Positions 9,936-23,010 are shown, counted from the first letter of the stretch. The stretch: DNA of 64,000 nucleotides from Eurosta solidaginis (GCF_040869045.1 NC_090323.1:153966426-154030425), one strand, 5' to 3'. The notes: generated from the sequence alone by a model not told the origin. Program-made: numbers and translations.

Positions 9936-10749
9936 TCTAATATATATTATAAATGGCAAAGTTTGGATGTGAAGATGTTTGGATGTTTGGATGTTTGGAT
10001 GTTTGTCCAGACGTTTGTCTTTGTGACTCAATCACGCAAGAACGGCTAGACCGATTTGGATGAAATTTTGCACACATATAGCCAATAGTCTAGAAGGATC
10101 TACTAACTATATATTTTTGAAAAGGGGCGTGGTCCTCGCCCCCTAGGAACATTTATAATTTAATTATTATATTTTTTCGTCTTTGCGACTGAATCACGCC
10201 AGAATGGCTACACGGATTTTGATGAAATTTGGGACACAGACAGTAGTCTACTAGCGAAATTTTTTTCGAACATGGAAAGAGGGGTGGGGGTCCCACGACC
10301 CCTTCGAGAAATTATTTTTCAATAATTTTTACACATTATAACTTTATGTATACTGGCCTTCACCAATATCACAGACTCAAGGGGTCAAATAAGTCGAGGG
10401 CTTACAAAGTAAGCAGTGACACCCTCCGCCCGCCCCCCCCCCCCCCCTTTATCTCCCCCTCTGCTGTAAAATCTATAAATTGTTATAATTCAATATAAAT
10501 TTTCTCCTAAATCAATAGTTTTTGGTATCTGGTACATACAGAACGAGATCTAGACAATTTTGGAGGAACGATCAGTGGTCCTCTCCTCTACTCCCGCCAT
10601 CCGCCCTCCATCAATCGTTTTTATTAGCACGCTTTTATTAGCTTTACCTGTATGTTTCTATGTAACTTTTTATTTGCTCCAATGCGCCTGCTGCCTTATT
10701 AACATGGTTTTATAATTAGCTTCACCTTATTTGTAATCCCGTAAGGGTC

Positions 10750-13300
10750 ATATCGAGACCCTCCGGGATCATTTCTGGATGGTTTTCGGGATCGGTCCGG
10801 GATTACGCCGGGGTAATTTCGGGACTTTTTCGGGACTATTTCGGGATCATTTTGGGACCCTTCCGGGATCATTTCTGTATAGTTTTCGGGATCCGTCCGG
10901 GATCCTGTCGGGGTTATTTTGGGACATTTTCGGGACTATTCCGGAATCATTTCGGGACTATTTCGCGATAATTTGGGGACCCTTCCGGCATCATTTCTGG
11001 ATGGTTTTCGGGATCCGTCCGGGATCCCGACGGGGTACTTTCGGGATCATTTGCGTACCTTCGAGAGATAAATTCTTGATGGTTTCCGGGATCATTACGG
11101 CACTTTTTCGGGGTCAGTTTGGGTCCTTTCCGTAATCATTCCTGGATGGTTTTAGGGATCCGTCCGGGATCCCGTCGGGACCATTTTGGGGCTATTTCAG
11201 GATCATTAGGGGTATCTTCCGCCATCATTTCTGCATGGTTTTCGAGATCCGTCCGCGATCCCGTCAGGGTCATTTCGGGACTATTTCGGGATAATTTGGG
11301 GTACCTGCCTGCATCATTTCTGGATGGTTTTCGGTATCCGTCCGGGATCCCGTCGGTGTCATTTCGGGACCATTTGGGGTCCATTCCGGCATCATTTCTG
11401 GATGGTTTTCGGGATCCGTCCGGGATCCTGTCGGGGTCATTTTGGGACTTTTGCGGGATCATTTGGGGTCTCTTCCGGCATCATTTCTGGATGGTTTTCG
11501 GGATCCGTCCGGGATCCCGTCGATGTCATTTCGGGACTATTACGGCATCATTTGGGGTACCTTCCGGCATCATTTCTAGATGGTTTTCGGGATCCATCCG
11601 GGATCCCGTCGGGGTCATTTCGGAACTTTTTCTCGACTAATACAGGATCATTTGGGGAACCTTTCGGCATCATTTCTGGATGGTTTACGGGATCCGTCCG
11701 GGATCCCGTCGGCGTCATTTTGGGACTTTTGCGGGATCATTTGGGGTCTCTTCCGGCATCATTTCTGGATGGTTTACGGGATCCGTCCGGGATCCTGTCG
11801 GGGTCATTTTGGGACTTTTGCGGGATCATTTGGGGTCTCCTCCGGCATCATTTCTGGATGGTTTACGGGATCCGTCCGGGATCCTGTCGGAGTCATTTTG
11901 GGACTTTTGCGGGATCATTTGGGGTCTCTCCCGGCATCATTTCTGGATGGTTTTCGGGATCCGTCCGGGATCCTGTCGGGGTCATTTTGGGACTTTTGCG
12001 GGATCATTTGGGGTCTCCTCCGGCATCGTTTCTGGATGGTTTACGGGATCCGTCCGGGATCCTGTCGGGGTCATTTTGGGACTTTTGCGGGATCATTTGG
12101 GGTCTCTTCCGGCATCATTTCTGGATGGTTTACGGGATCCGTCCGGGACCCTGTCGGGGTCATTTTGGGACTTTAGCGAGATCATTTGGGGTCTCCTCCG
12201 GCATCGTTTCTGGATGGTTTACGGGATCCGTCCGGGATCCTGTCGGGGTCATTTTGGGACTTTTGCGGGATCATTTGGGGTCTCTCCCGTCATCATTTCT
12301 GGATGGTTTTCGGGATCCGTCCGGGATCCTGTCGGGGTCATTTTGGGACTTTTTCGGGATCGTTTGGGGTCTCTTCCGGCATCATTTCTGGATGGTTTAC
12401 GGGATCCGTCTGGGACCCTGTCGGGGTCAATTTGGGACTTTAGCGGGATCATTTCGGGTCTCCTCCGGCATCATTTCTGGATGGTTTTCGGGATCCGTCC
12501 GGGATCCCGTCGATGTCATTTCGGGACTATTTCGGCATCATTTGTGGTACCTTCCGCTATCAATTCTAGATGGTTTTCGGGCTCCGTCCGGGATCCCGTC
12601 GGAGTCATTTCGGAATTTTTTCTCGACTAATACAGGATCATTTGGGGACCCTATCGGCATCATTTCTGGATGGTTTTCGGAATCCGTCCGCGATCCCGTC
12701 AGGGTCATTTCGGGACCATTTTGGGATAATTTGGGGACCCTTCCGAGATCATTTCTGGATCCGTCCGGGATGCCGTAGGAGCCATTTCGGGATTTTTTGG
12801 TACTTTTCCGGGATAGTTTTTGCACCCTTCCGGGATCATTTCTGGATCTGTGCGGGATCCCATCTGGGTCAATTCCGGACTATTTCGGGATCATTTTGGA
12901 ATCTTTCCGGAATTATTTCTGTATGGTTTTCGCGATCCATCGTGGATCCCCTCGGAGCCATTTCGGAATTTTTTCTGGAGTTAGTCGGGATAATTTAGGG
13001 ACCCTTCCTGGATATTTTCTGGATGGTTTTTGAGATCCGCCCGGGAGCCCGTCAGGGTCATTTCGGAACCTTTTCGGGATCATTTTGGAACACCTTCAGG
13101 GATCATTTCTGTGTGGTACTCTGGATACGTCTAGAATCGTGTCGCTCTCATTTCGGGTTTTTTTGGGACTATTCGGGGAACTTTTGGAGACCCTTTCGGG
13201 GCATTTCTTGATGTTTTTCGGGATCCGTCCGCGATAGCGTTGGGGTAATTTCGTAGCTTTTTCTGGATAATTTCGGGATCATTTGGGATCCTATCAGGTT
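10750..13300. repeat. 89-bp minisatellite array inside Helitron A
   Basis: Degenerate tandem units of 89 bp; tttctggatgg recurs at 11673, 11762 and 11851. Units are built from smaller gggatc/cgggac words (gggatccgtccgggatcc, ggggtcatttcgggac). GC content is far above the surroundings. Forward-strand stop codons are nearly absent, so all three frames are open for several hundred codons (longest 11324-12778). This follows from a stop-poor unit whose length is not a multiple of three and is not by itself evidence for a protein. Confidence 0.93.
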
Positions 13301-13428
13301 ATCAGCTCATTTAGTTCTTTTTTTTACTCAATTACAAAAATAAAATGCATTAGACAGAAAACAAAACTTTAAACAGATAATAAGCAGGCTAACGCGAATA
13401 GCCCATATATGTATTTAAAATTTTCCTT

Positions 13429-13442
13429 GCGGACGGGGCCGC
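13429..13442 (+). terminator. Helitron A 3' terminal hairpin
   Basis: GCGG-ACGGGG-CCGC, a 4-bp GC stem with a 6-base loop, followed by gggtaaagg and the terminal CTAG. This matches the rolling-circle termination hairpin of Helitrons. Confidence 0.75.
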
Positions 13443-14279
13443 GGGTAAAGGCTAGTATATATATATATCTAATCTAATATATATTATAAATGGGAAAGTT
13501 TGGATGTTAAGATGTTTGGATGTTTGGATGTTTGGATGTTTGTCCAGACGTTTGTCTTTGTGACTCAATAACGCAAGAACGGCTGGACCGATTTGGATGA
13601 AATTTTGCACACATATAGCCAATAGTCTAGAAGGATCTACTAGCTATATATTTTTCAAAAGGGGCGTGGTCCCCGCCCCCCAGGAACAGTTATAATTTAA
13701 TTATTATATTTTTTCGTCTTTGCGACTGAATCACGCCAGAATGGCTACACGGATTTTGATGAAATTTGGGACACAGACAATAGTCTACTAACGAAATTTT
13801 TTTCGAACATGGGAAGAGGGGTGGGGGTCCCACGACCCCTTCTAGAAATTATTTTTCATAATTTTTACACATTATAACTTTACGTATACTGGCCTTCACC
13901 AATATCACAGACTCAAGGTGTCAAATAAGTCGAGGGCTTACAAAGTAAGCAGTGACACCCTCCGCCCGCCCCCCTTTATCTCCCCCTCTGGTGTAAAATC
14001 CATAAATTGTTATAACTCAATCTAAATTTTCTCCTAAATCAATAGTTTTTGGTATCTGGTACATACAGAACGAGATCTAGACAATTTTGGAGGAACGATC
14101 AGTGGTCCTCTCCTCTACTTCCGCCATCCGCCCTCCATCAATTGTTCTTATTAGCACGCTTTCATTAGCTTTACCTGTATGTTTCTATCTAACTTTTTAT
14201 TCGCTCCAATGCGCCTGCTGCCTTATTAACATGGTTTTATAATTAGCTTCACCTTATTTGTAATCCGGTAAGGGTCATA

Positions 14280-17200
14280 TCGAGACCCTTCCGGGATCAT
14301 TTCTGGATGGTTTTCGGGATCGGTCCGGGATTACGCCGGGGTAATTTCTGGACTTTTTCGGGACTATTTCGGGATCATTTTGGGACCCTTCCGGGATCAT
14401 TTATGTATAGTTTACGGGATCCGTCCGGGATCCCGTCGGGGTTATTTTGGAACATTTTCGGGACTATTCCGGAATCAGTTCGGGACTATTTCGCGATCAT
14501 TTGGGGACCCTTCCGGAATCATTTCTGGATGGTTTTCGGGATCCGTGCGGGATCTCGTCGGGGTCATATGGGGACTTTTTCGGGATCATTTGGGGGCTCT
14601 TCCGGCATCATTTCTGGATGGTTTTCGGGATCCGTCCGGGATATCGTCGGGGTCATTTGGGGACTTTTTCGGGATCATTTGGGGGCTCTTCCGGCATCAT
14701 TTCTGGATGGTTTTCGGGATCCGTCCGGGATCTCGTCGGGGTCATTTGGGGACTTTTTCGGGATCATTTTGGGGCTCATCCGGCATTATTTCTGGATGGT
14801 TTTCGGGATCCGTCCGGGATCCCGTCGGGGTCATTTCGGGACTTTTTCGCGACTAATACGGGATCATTTGGGAACCCTTTCGGCATCATTTCTGGATGGT
14901 TTTCGGGATCTGTCCGGGATCCCGTCGGGGTCATTTCGGGACTTTTTCGCGACTAATACGGGATCATTTGGGAACCCTTTCGGCATCATTTCTGAATGGT
15001 TTTCGGGATCCGTCCGGGATCCCATTAGGGTAATTTCGGGACTATTAGGGGATCATTTGGGAACCTTTCCGGCATCATTTCTGGATAATTTTCGGGATCC
15101 GTCCGGGATGCCGACGAGGTCATTCTGGGACTATTTCGGGATCATTTGGGATACCTACCGGCATCATTTCTGGATGGTTTTTGGGATTCGTCCGGGATCC
15201 CGTCGTGGTCCTTTCGGGACTTTTTTTCGACTAATACGGGATCATTTGCGGACCCTTTCGGCATCATTTCTGGATAGTTGTCGGGATCCCGTCACGGCCA
15301 TTTCGGGACTATTAGGGGATCATTTGAGGACCTTTCCGGCATCATTTCTGTATTGTTTTCGGAATCCTTTCGGGATCCCGTCAGGGTCATTTTGGGACTT
15401 TTTCGGGGCTAATACGGGATCATTTGGGGATCCTCAAGGGGTCGTTTCGTGACTTTTTCTGTTTTATTTCGGGATCATTTGGGGACCCTTCCGGCATAAT
15501 TTCTTGATGGTTTGGCGGATCCATCAGGGTCATTTCGGGACCATTTTGGGATCATTTGGGGACCCTTCCGAGATCATTTCTGGATCCGTCCGGGATGCCG
15601 TAGGAGCCATTTCGGGATTTTTTGTTACTTTTCCGGGATCATTTCTGGATCTGTGCGGGATCCCATATGGGTCATTTCCGGACTATTTCGGGATCATTTT
15701 GGGATCCTTCCGGAATCATTTCTGTATGATTTTCGCGATCCGTCGTTGATTCCCTCGGAGCCATTTCGGAACCTTTTCTGGAGTATGTCGGGGTCATTTG
15801 GGGACTTTTTCGGGATCATTTGGGGCTCTTCCGGCATCATTTCTGGATGGTTTTCGGGATCCGTGCGGGATCTCGTCGGGGTCATTTGGGGACTTTTTCG
15901 GGATCACTTGGGGGCTCTTCCGGCATCATTTCTGGATGGTTTTCGGGATCCGTCCGGGATATCGTCGGGGTCATTTGGGGACTTTTTCGGGATCATTTGG
16001 GGGCTCTTCCGGCATCATTTCTGGATGGTTTTCGGGATCCGTCCGGGATCCCATCAGGCTAATTTCGGGACTATTAGGGGATCATTTGTGGACCTTACCG
16101 GCATCATTTCTGGATAATTTTCGGTATCCGTCCGGGATGCCGACGAGGTCATTTCGGATTATTTCGGGATCATTTGGGATACCTACCGGCATCATTTCTG
16201 GATGGTTTTTGGGATTCGTCCGGGATCCCGTCGGGGTCATTTCGGGACTTTTTCTCGACTAATACGGGATCATTTGCGGACCCTTCCGGCATAATTTCTG
16301 GATAGTTGTCGGGATCCGTTCGGGATCCCGTCACGGTCATTTCGGAACTATTAGGGGATCATTTGAGGACCTTTCCGGCATCATTTCTGGTTAGTTTTCG
16401 GGATCCTTTCCGGGTCCCATCAGGGTCATTTCGGGACTTTCGGCATCATTTAAGATTGGTTTTCAGGATTCGTCCGGGATCCGTCAGGGTAATTTCTGGA
16501 CTTTTCCCAGACTATTTCGGGATAATTTTGGGACCCTCCCAAGATCATTTCTGGATGGATTTCGGGATCTGTCCGGGATGCCGTCAGGGTCATTTTGGGA
16601 CTATTAGGTGATCATTTGAGGACCTTTTCGGCATCACTTCTGGTTTTCGGTATCCGCTCAGGATCCCGTCGGAATTATTGCGGGACTTTTTCGGGATCAT
16701 TTGGTGTCCCTTCCGGCATCATTTCTGGATGGTTTTTGGGAGTCGTCCGGCATCCCGTCGGGTTCATTTCGGGACTTTTTCTCGACTAATACGGCATCAT
16801 TTGCGGGCCCTTTCGGCATCATTTCTAGATAGTTGTCGGGATCCGTTCGGGATCCCGTCAGGGTCTTTTCGGAACTATTAGGTGATCATTTGAGGACATT
16901 TCCGGCATCATTTCTGGATAGTTTTCGGGATCCTTTCGGGGTCCCGTCAGGGTCATTTCGGGACTTTTTCGGGATCATTTAGAGATGGCTTTCAGGATTC
17001 GTCCGGGAACCCGTCAGGGTAATTTCTGAACTTTTCCGAGACTATTTCGGGATAATTTTGGGACCTTCCCAAGATCATTTCTGGATGGATTTTGGGATCA
17101 GTCCGGGATGCCGTCAGGGTCATTTTGCTATTAGGTGATCATTTGAGGACCTTTCCGGCATCACTTCTGGATGGTTTTCGGTATCCGATCAGGATCCCCT

Positions 17201-18325
17201 CGGAATCATTGCGGGACTTTTTCGGGATCATTTGGGGTCCCTCCCAAGATCATTTCTGGATGGATTTCGGGATCTGTCCGGGATCCCGTCAGGGTCATTT
17301 AGGGGTGCGTTCGAGATCCCGTCAGGGTCATTTCGGGACTTCTTCGGGACTATATCGGGATCATTTCTGGATGGTTTATGGGATCCGTCCATGACCCCTT
17401 AAGGGTCATTTCGGGACTATTAGGTGATCATTTGAGGACCTTTCCGGCATCACTTCTGGATGATTTTCGGTATCCGTTCGGGATCCCGTCGGAATCAATG
17501 CGGGACTTTTACGGAATCATTTGGGATTCCTTCCGGCATCATTTCTGGATGGTTTTCGGGATTTGTCCGGGATCCCGTCGGGGTTATTTCGGGACCTTTT
17601 CGGGGCTAATACGGGATCATTTGGGGATCCTCTAGGGGTCGTTTCGTGACTTTTTCTGTATTATTTCGGGATCATTTTGGGACCCTTTCGGCATAATTTC
17701 TTGATGGTTTGCCGGATCCATCAGGGTCATTTCGGGACCATTTTGGGATCATTTGGGGACCCTTCCGAGATCATTTCTGGATCCGTCCGGGATGCCGTAG
17801 GAGCCATTTCGGTATTTTTTGTTACTTTTCCGGGATAGTTTTTGCACCCTTCCGGGATCATTTCTGGATCTGTGCGGGATCCCATCTGGGTCAATTCCGG
17901 ACTATCTCGGGATCATTTTGGAATCCTTCCGGAATCATTTCTGTATGGTTTTCGCGATCCATCGTGGATCCCCTCGGAGCCATTTCGGAACTTTTTTTGG
18001 AGTTAGTCGGGATAATTTAGGGACCTTTCCTGGATATTTTCTGGATGGTTTTTGAGATCCGCCCGGGAGCCCGTCAGGGTCATTTCGGAACCTTTTCGGG
18101 ATCATTTTGGAACACCTTCAGGGATCATTTCTGTGTGGTTCTCTGGATACGTCTAGAATCGTGTCGCTCTCATTTCGGGTTTTTTGGGACTATTCAGGGA
18201 ACTTTTGGAGACTCTTTCGGGGCATTTCTGGATGGTTTTCGGGATCCGTCCGCGATAGCGTTGGCGTCATTTCGTAGCTTTTTCTGGATAATTTCGGGAT
18301 CATTTGGGATCCTATCAGGTTATCA
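14280..18325. repeat. 89-bp minisatellite array inside Helitron B
   Basis: Same unit family as in copy A, about 4 kb. Several unit types alternate, including a longer type containing ctcgactaatacgggatca. Blocks recur within the array (for example 14525-14720 versus 15840-16030), evidence of unequal exchange. The last ~600 bp (17710-18325) match the end of array A (12690-13310) almost base for base. Confidence 0.92.
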
Positions 18326-18445
18326 GCTCATTTAGTTCTTTTTTTTACTCAATTACAAAAATAAAATGCATTAGACAGAAAACAAAATTTTAAACAGATA
18401 ATAAGCAGGCTAACGCGAATAGCCCATATATTTAAAATTTTCCTT

Positions 18446-18459
18446 GCGGACGGGGCCGC
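18446..18459 (+). terminator. Helitron B 3' terminal hairpin
   Basis: Identical GCGG-ACGGGG-CCGC hairpin, ten bases before the terminal CTAG at 18469. Confidence 0.75.
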
Positions 18460-18869
18460 GGGTAAAGGCTAGTACCTTAATAAATAAACAAATTAAATAT
18501 TACATATATGAATAACTGGATGTGATATTAGGAATGAGGAGATGATTTTACATTATGAAAATGTACTTTCATTCTTTTTTTTTTTTTTTATTTTAACTTA
18601 TATTTTATTTGCAATCTATCTTACATGAGACATTCAGCAAATTGGATCTTATAAGATAATAACAGCGGTAGGTTTGCCTTACATAGAGAAATATGTATAA
18701 AATTTGATATATTTACATACATTCTTAAGTTGAATTAATTTCAAAACAAGTAAGGAAGGCTAAGTTCGGGTGTAACCGAACATTACATACTCAGTTGAGA
18801 GCTATGGAGACAAAATAAGGAAAATCACCATGTAGGAAAATGAACCTAGGGTAACCCTGGAATGTGGTT

Positions 18870-21330
18870 GTATGTCATGTGTATCAAATGGAAGGTATTA
18901 AAGAGTATTTTAATAGAGAGTAGGCCATAGTTCTATGGATGGACGCCATTTAGGGATATCGCCATAAAGGTGGACCAGGGCTGACTCTAGAATGTGTTTG
19001 TACGATATGGGTATCAAATGAAAGGTGATAATGAGTATTTTAAAAGGGAATGGGCTTTAGTTCTATAGGTGAACGCCTTTTCGAGAAATCGCCATAAAGG
19101 TGGACCAGGGGTGACTCTAGAATATGTTTGTACGATATGGGTATCAAATGAAAGATGGTAATGAGTATTTTAAAAGGGAGTAATCCTTAGTTCTATAGGT
19201 GGACGCCTTTTCGAGATATCGCCATAAAGGTGGACCAAGGGTGACCCTAGAATGTTTGTACGATATGGGTATCAAACGAAAGGTGCTACTGAGCATTTTA
19301 AGAGGGAGTGGGCATGAGGTCTATAGGTGGACGCCTTTTCGAGATATCGTCATTAGGGTGGGCCAGGTGTGACTCTAGAATGTGCTTGTATGATATGGGT
19401 ATCAAATGAAAGATGGTAATGAGTATTTTAAAAGGGAGTAATCCTTAGTTCTATAGGTGGACGCCTTTTCGAGATATCGCCATAAAGGTGGACCAGGGGT
19501 GACCCTAGAATGTTTGTACGATATGGGTATCAAACGAAAGGTGCTACTGAGCATTTTAAGAGGGAGTGGGCATGAGGTCTATAGGTGGACGCCTTTTCGA
19601 GATATCGTCATTAGGGTGGGCCAGGTGTGACTCTAGAATGTGCTTGTATGATATGGGTATCAAATGAAAGATGGTAATGAGTATTTTGAAAAGGAGTGAT
19701 CCTTAGTTCCATAGGTGGACGCCGTTTCGAGATATCGCCATAAAGGTGGACCAGGGGTGTCTCTAGTTGTACGATATGGGAATCAATTGAAAGGTGTTAC
19801 TGAGCATTTTAAGAGGGAGTGGGCATTAGGTCTATAGGTGGACGCCTTTTCGAAATGTCGCCATTAGGGTGGGCCAGGGGTGACTCTAGAATGTGTTTGT
19901 ATGATATGGGTATCAAATGAAAGATGGTAATGAGTATTTTAAAAGGGAGTAATCCTTAGTTCTATAGGTGGACGCCTTTTCGAGATATCGCCATAAAGGT
20001 GGACCAAGGGTGACCTTAGAATGTTTGTACGATATGGGTATCAAACGAAAGGTGCTACTGAGCATTTTAAGAGGGAGTGGGCATGAGGTCTATAGGTGGA
20101 CGCCTTTTCGAGATATCGTCATTAGGGTGGGCCAGGTGTGACTCTAGAATGTGCTTGTACGATATGGGTATCAAACGAAAGGTGTTACTGAGCATTTTAA
20201 GAGGGAGTGGGCATTAGGTCTATAGGTGGACGCCTTTTCGAGATATCGCCATTAGGGTGGGCCAGGGGTGACTCTAGAATGTTTGTACGATATGGGTATC
20301 AAACGAAAGGTGTTACTGAGCATTTTAAAAGGGAGTGGGCATTAGGTCTATAGGTGGACGCCTTTTCGAGATATCGCCATTAGGGTGGGCCAGGGGTGAC
20401 TCTAGAATGTTTTTGTACGATATGGGTATCAAATGAAAGGTGGTAATGAGTATTTTAAAAGGGAGTAATCCTTAGTTCTATAGGTGGACGCCTTTTCGAG
20501 ATATCGCCATAAAGGTGGACCAAGGGTGACTCTAGAATGTTTGTACGATATGGGTATCAAACGAAAGGTGTTACTGAGCATTTTAAGAGGGAGTGGGCAT
20601 TAGGTCTATAGGTGGACGCCTTTTCGAGATATCGCCATTAGGGTGGGCCAGGGGTGACTCTAGAATGTTTGTACGATATGGGTATCAAACGAAAGGTGTT
20701 ACTGAGCATTTTAAGAGGGAGTGGGCATTAGGTCTATAGGTGGACGCCTTTTCGAGATATCGCCATTAGGGTGGGCCAGGGTGACTCTAGAATGTGTTTG
20801 TACGATATGGGTATCAAATGAAAGGTGGTAATGAGTATTTTAAAAGGGAGTAATCCTTAGTTCTATAGGTGGACGCCTTTTCGAGATATCGCCATAAAGG
20901 TGGACCAAGGGTGACTCTAGAATGTTTGTACGATATGGGTATCAAACGAAAGGTGTTACTGAGCATTTTAAGAGGGAGTGGGCATTAGGTCTATAGGTGG
21001 ACGCCTTTTCGAGATATCGCCATTAGGGTGGGCCAGGGGTGACTCTAGAATATTTGTACGATATGGGTATCAAACGAAAGGTGTTACTGAGCATTTTAAG
21101 AGGGAGTGGGCATTAGGTATATAGGTGGACGCCTTTCCGAGATATCGCCATTAGGGGGGGCCAGGGGTGACTGTAGAATGTTTGTACGATATGGGTATCA
21201 AACGAAAAGTGTGACTGAGCATTTTAAGAGGGAGTGGGCATTAGGTCTATAGGTGGACGCCTTTTCGAGATATCGCCATTAGGGTGGGACAGGGTGACTC
21301 TAAAATGTGTTTGTACGATATGGATATCAA
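18870..21330. repeat. ~128-bp satellite array in E1 with higher-order periods
   Basis: About 19 monomers of ~128 bp, each carrying gtacgatatgggtatcaa, gtctataggtggacgcc and ttcgagatatcgcc. Two classes alternate. Class A has ggtaatgagtattttaaaag and class B has gttactgagcattttaagag. Class A recurs at 19157, 19415, 19673, 19926, 20442 and 20827, so the period shifts from two monomers (~258 bp) to four (~516) and three (~385). The edge monomers are diverged, as in classical satellites. Confidence 0.93.
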
Positions 21331-22586
21331 ATTAACAGTATTAATGAGGGTTTTAAAAGCGAGTGGCCCTTAGATGTATATGTGAAGGCGTTCTCGCGAT
21401 ATCGACCAAAATGTGGACCAGGTGATCCAGAAAATCATCTGTCGGGTACTGCTAATTTATTTATATATGCAATACCACTCACAGTATTCCTGCCAAGATT
21501 CCAAGGGCTGTTGATTTCGCCTTGTAGAACTTTTTCATTTTCTTCTACTTAATATGGTAGGTGTCACACCCATTTTACAAAGTTTTTCCAAAGTTATATT
21601 TTGCGTCAATAAACCAATCCAGTTACCATGTTTCATCCCTTTTTTCATAGTTGGTATAGAATTATGGCATTTATTTCCTTTTTCGTAATTTTCGATATCG
21701 ATAAAGTGGGCGTGGTTATGGTCGGATTTCGGATTTTTTATACCAAGATAAAGTGAGTTCAGATAAGTACGTGGGCTAAGTTTAGTCAAGATATATCGGT
21801 TTTTGCTCAAGTTATTGTGTTAACGGCCGAGCGGAAGGACAGACGGTGGACTGTGTATAAAAACTGGGCGTGGCTTCACCGATTTCGCCCATTTTCACAG
21901 AGAACAGTTACCGTCACAGAATCTAGGCTCATACCAAATTTGAGAAGGATTGGTAAATTTTTGTTCGACTTATGGCATTAAAAGTATTCTAGACTAACTA
22001 AATGAAAATGGGCGGAGCCACGCCCATTTTGAAATTTTCTTTTATTTTTGTATTTTGTTGCATCATATCATTACTGGAGTTGAATTTTGACTTAATTTAC
22101 TTATATAATGTAAAGATATTAAATTTTTTGTTAAAATTTGAATTTAAAAAAATTTTTTTTTAAAAAGTGGGCGTGTTCTTCATCCAATTTTGCTAATTTT
22201 TATTTAGCACATATATAGTAATAGTAGTAACGTTCCTGCCAAATTTCATCATGATATATTCAACGACTGCAAAATTACAGCTTGCAAAACTTTTAAATTA
22301 CCTTCTTGTAAAAGTGGGCGGTGCCACGCCCATTGTCCAAAATCTTACTAATTTTCTATTCTGCGTCATAACGTCAACCCATCTACCAAGTTTCATCGCT
22401 TTAACCGCTTTTGGCAATAAATTATCGCATTTTTTCGGTTTTTCGAAATTTTCGATATCGAAAAAGTGGGCGTGGTTATAGTCCGATATCGTTCATTTTA
22501 AATAGCGATCTGAGATGAGTGCTCAGGAACCTACATACCAAATTTCATCAAGATACCTCAAAATTTACTCAAGTTATCGTGTTAAC

Positions 22587-22634
22587 GGACGGACGGACGG
22601 ACGGACGGACGGACGGACGGACGGACGGACGGAC
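22587..22634. repeat. (GGAC)n microsatellite in E1
   Basis: About 12 perfect GGAC units, the reverse complement of the (GTCC)n core seen in every relative in this window. Other copies have 3-7 units with GTCT interruptions, so this copy has expanded. Confidence 0.95.
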
Positions 22635-22919
22635 GGACATGGCTGAATAAAATTTTTTTTCGATCCTGATTATTTTGATATATGGAAGTCTATATCTATC
22701 TCGATTCCTTTATATATGTACAACCAACCGTTATCCAATCAAACTTAATATACTCTGTGAGCTCTGCTCAACTGAGTATAATTACTTCAAAGTTGCTTAG
22801 CTTCATTGTTGAATTCATTTCTTAATTAAAATAAAAAGAAAAAAAAAGGGTTCTTACTTATATTTAACTTAAGTTTTCTAGCTTTTTATTATAGTTATTA
22901 AAACTTTTTAGTTTACTTT

Positions 22920-23010
22920 TGTATATAAGTATACATATAATATATATATGTATATAAATATATAAACATCTATATATATATGTATATATGTTTATACATT
23001 TATATATATA
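22920..23010. repeat. TA-rich microsatellite
   Basis: Mixed (TA)n, TATG and TATAC units (tatatatatgtatata, catctatatatata) just outside the poly(A) end of the LINE. TA-rich DNA is a plausible LINE target. Confidence 0.85.

Larger units (their letters stand above)
9936..13455 (+). mobile_element. Non-autonomous Helitron, copy A
   Basis: It starts TCTAATATATATTATAAA after an A (9935) and ends CTAG (13452-13455) before a T, as expected for Helitron insertion between A and T with no target duplication. A short GC hairpin (13429-13442) sits about 10 bp before the end. The left 0.8 kb (microsatellite-like ggatgttt units near 9967-10003, then unique sequence) and the right ~150 bp are nearly identical to copy B. 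Between them lies an array of 89-bp repeats. No Rep/helicase gene is present, so it would need proteins from elsewhere. Confidence 0.85.
13473..18472 (+). mobile_element. Non-autonomous Helitron, copy B, head to tail with copy A
   Basis: Same 5' end (TCTAATATATATTATAAA, after an A at 13472) and same 3' end (CTAG at 18469-18472, before a T). It is separated from copy A by only 17 bp of TA-rich sequence. It is 1.5 kb longer, almost entirely because its internal 89-bp array is longer. The left 0.8 kb differs from copy A by a few substitutions and a shorter C-run (copy A has about 15 C near 10432). The order and high identity suggest either a tandem rolling-circle insertion or two hits in a TA-rich target. 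Confidence 0.85.
18747..22780 (-). mobile_element. DINE-1/HINE-like element E1, with large satellite array
   Basis: On the minus strand it begins TATACTCAGTTGAGCAGAG (22780 leftward) and ends with the hairpin GTTCGG-TTACAC-CCGAAC followed by CTTACTTG (18747). An inner CTCAGTTGAG copy near 18790 pairs with the 5' end as a sub-terminal inverted repeat. It has a (GTCC)n tract, a hallmark of the dipteran mini-me/DINE-1 group. Together these fit Helentron-associated non-coding elements (HINEs). It has no coding capacity; short frames across it are accidental. The internal satellite at 18870-21330 makes this 4-kb copy longer than its relatives (~1.7-2 kb). Confidence 0.75.

Noticed and set aside
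11324..12778. A 484-codon open frame as a real repetitive protein gene
   Set aside because: All three forward frames are open for the same arithmetic reason (89-bp stop-poor unit), and the array lies inside a non-autonomous Helitron.
18870..21330. Regular repeats that could suggest a CRISPR-like array
   Set aside because: Units are contiguous 128-bp tandem monomers without unique spacers, in a eukaryotic TE.
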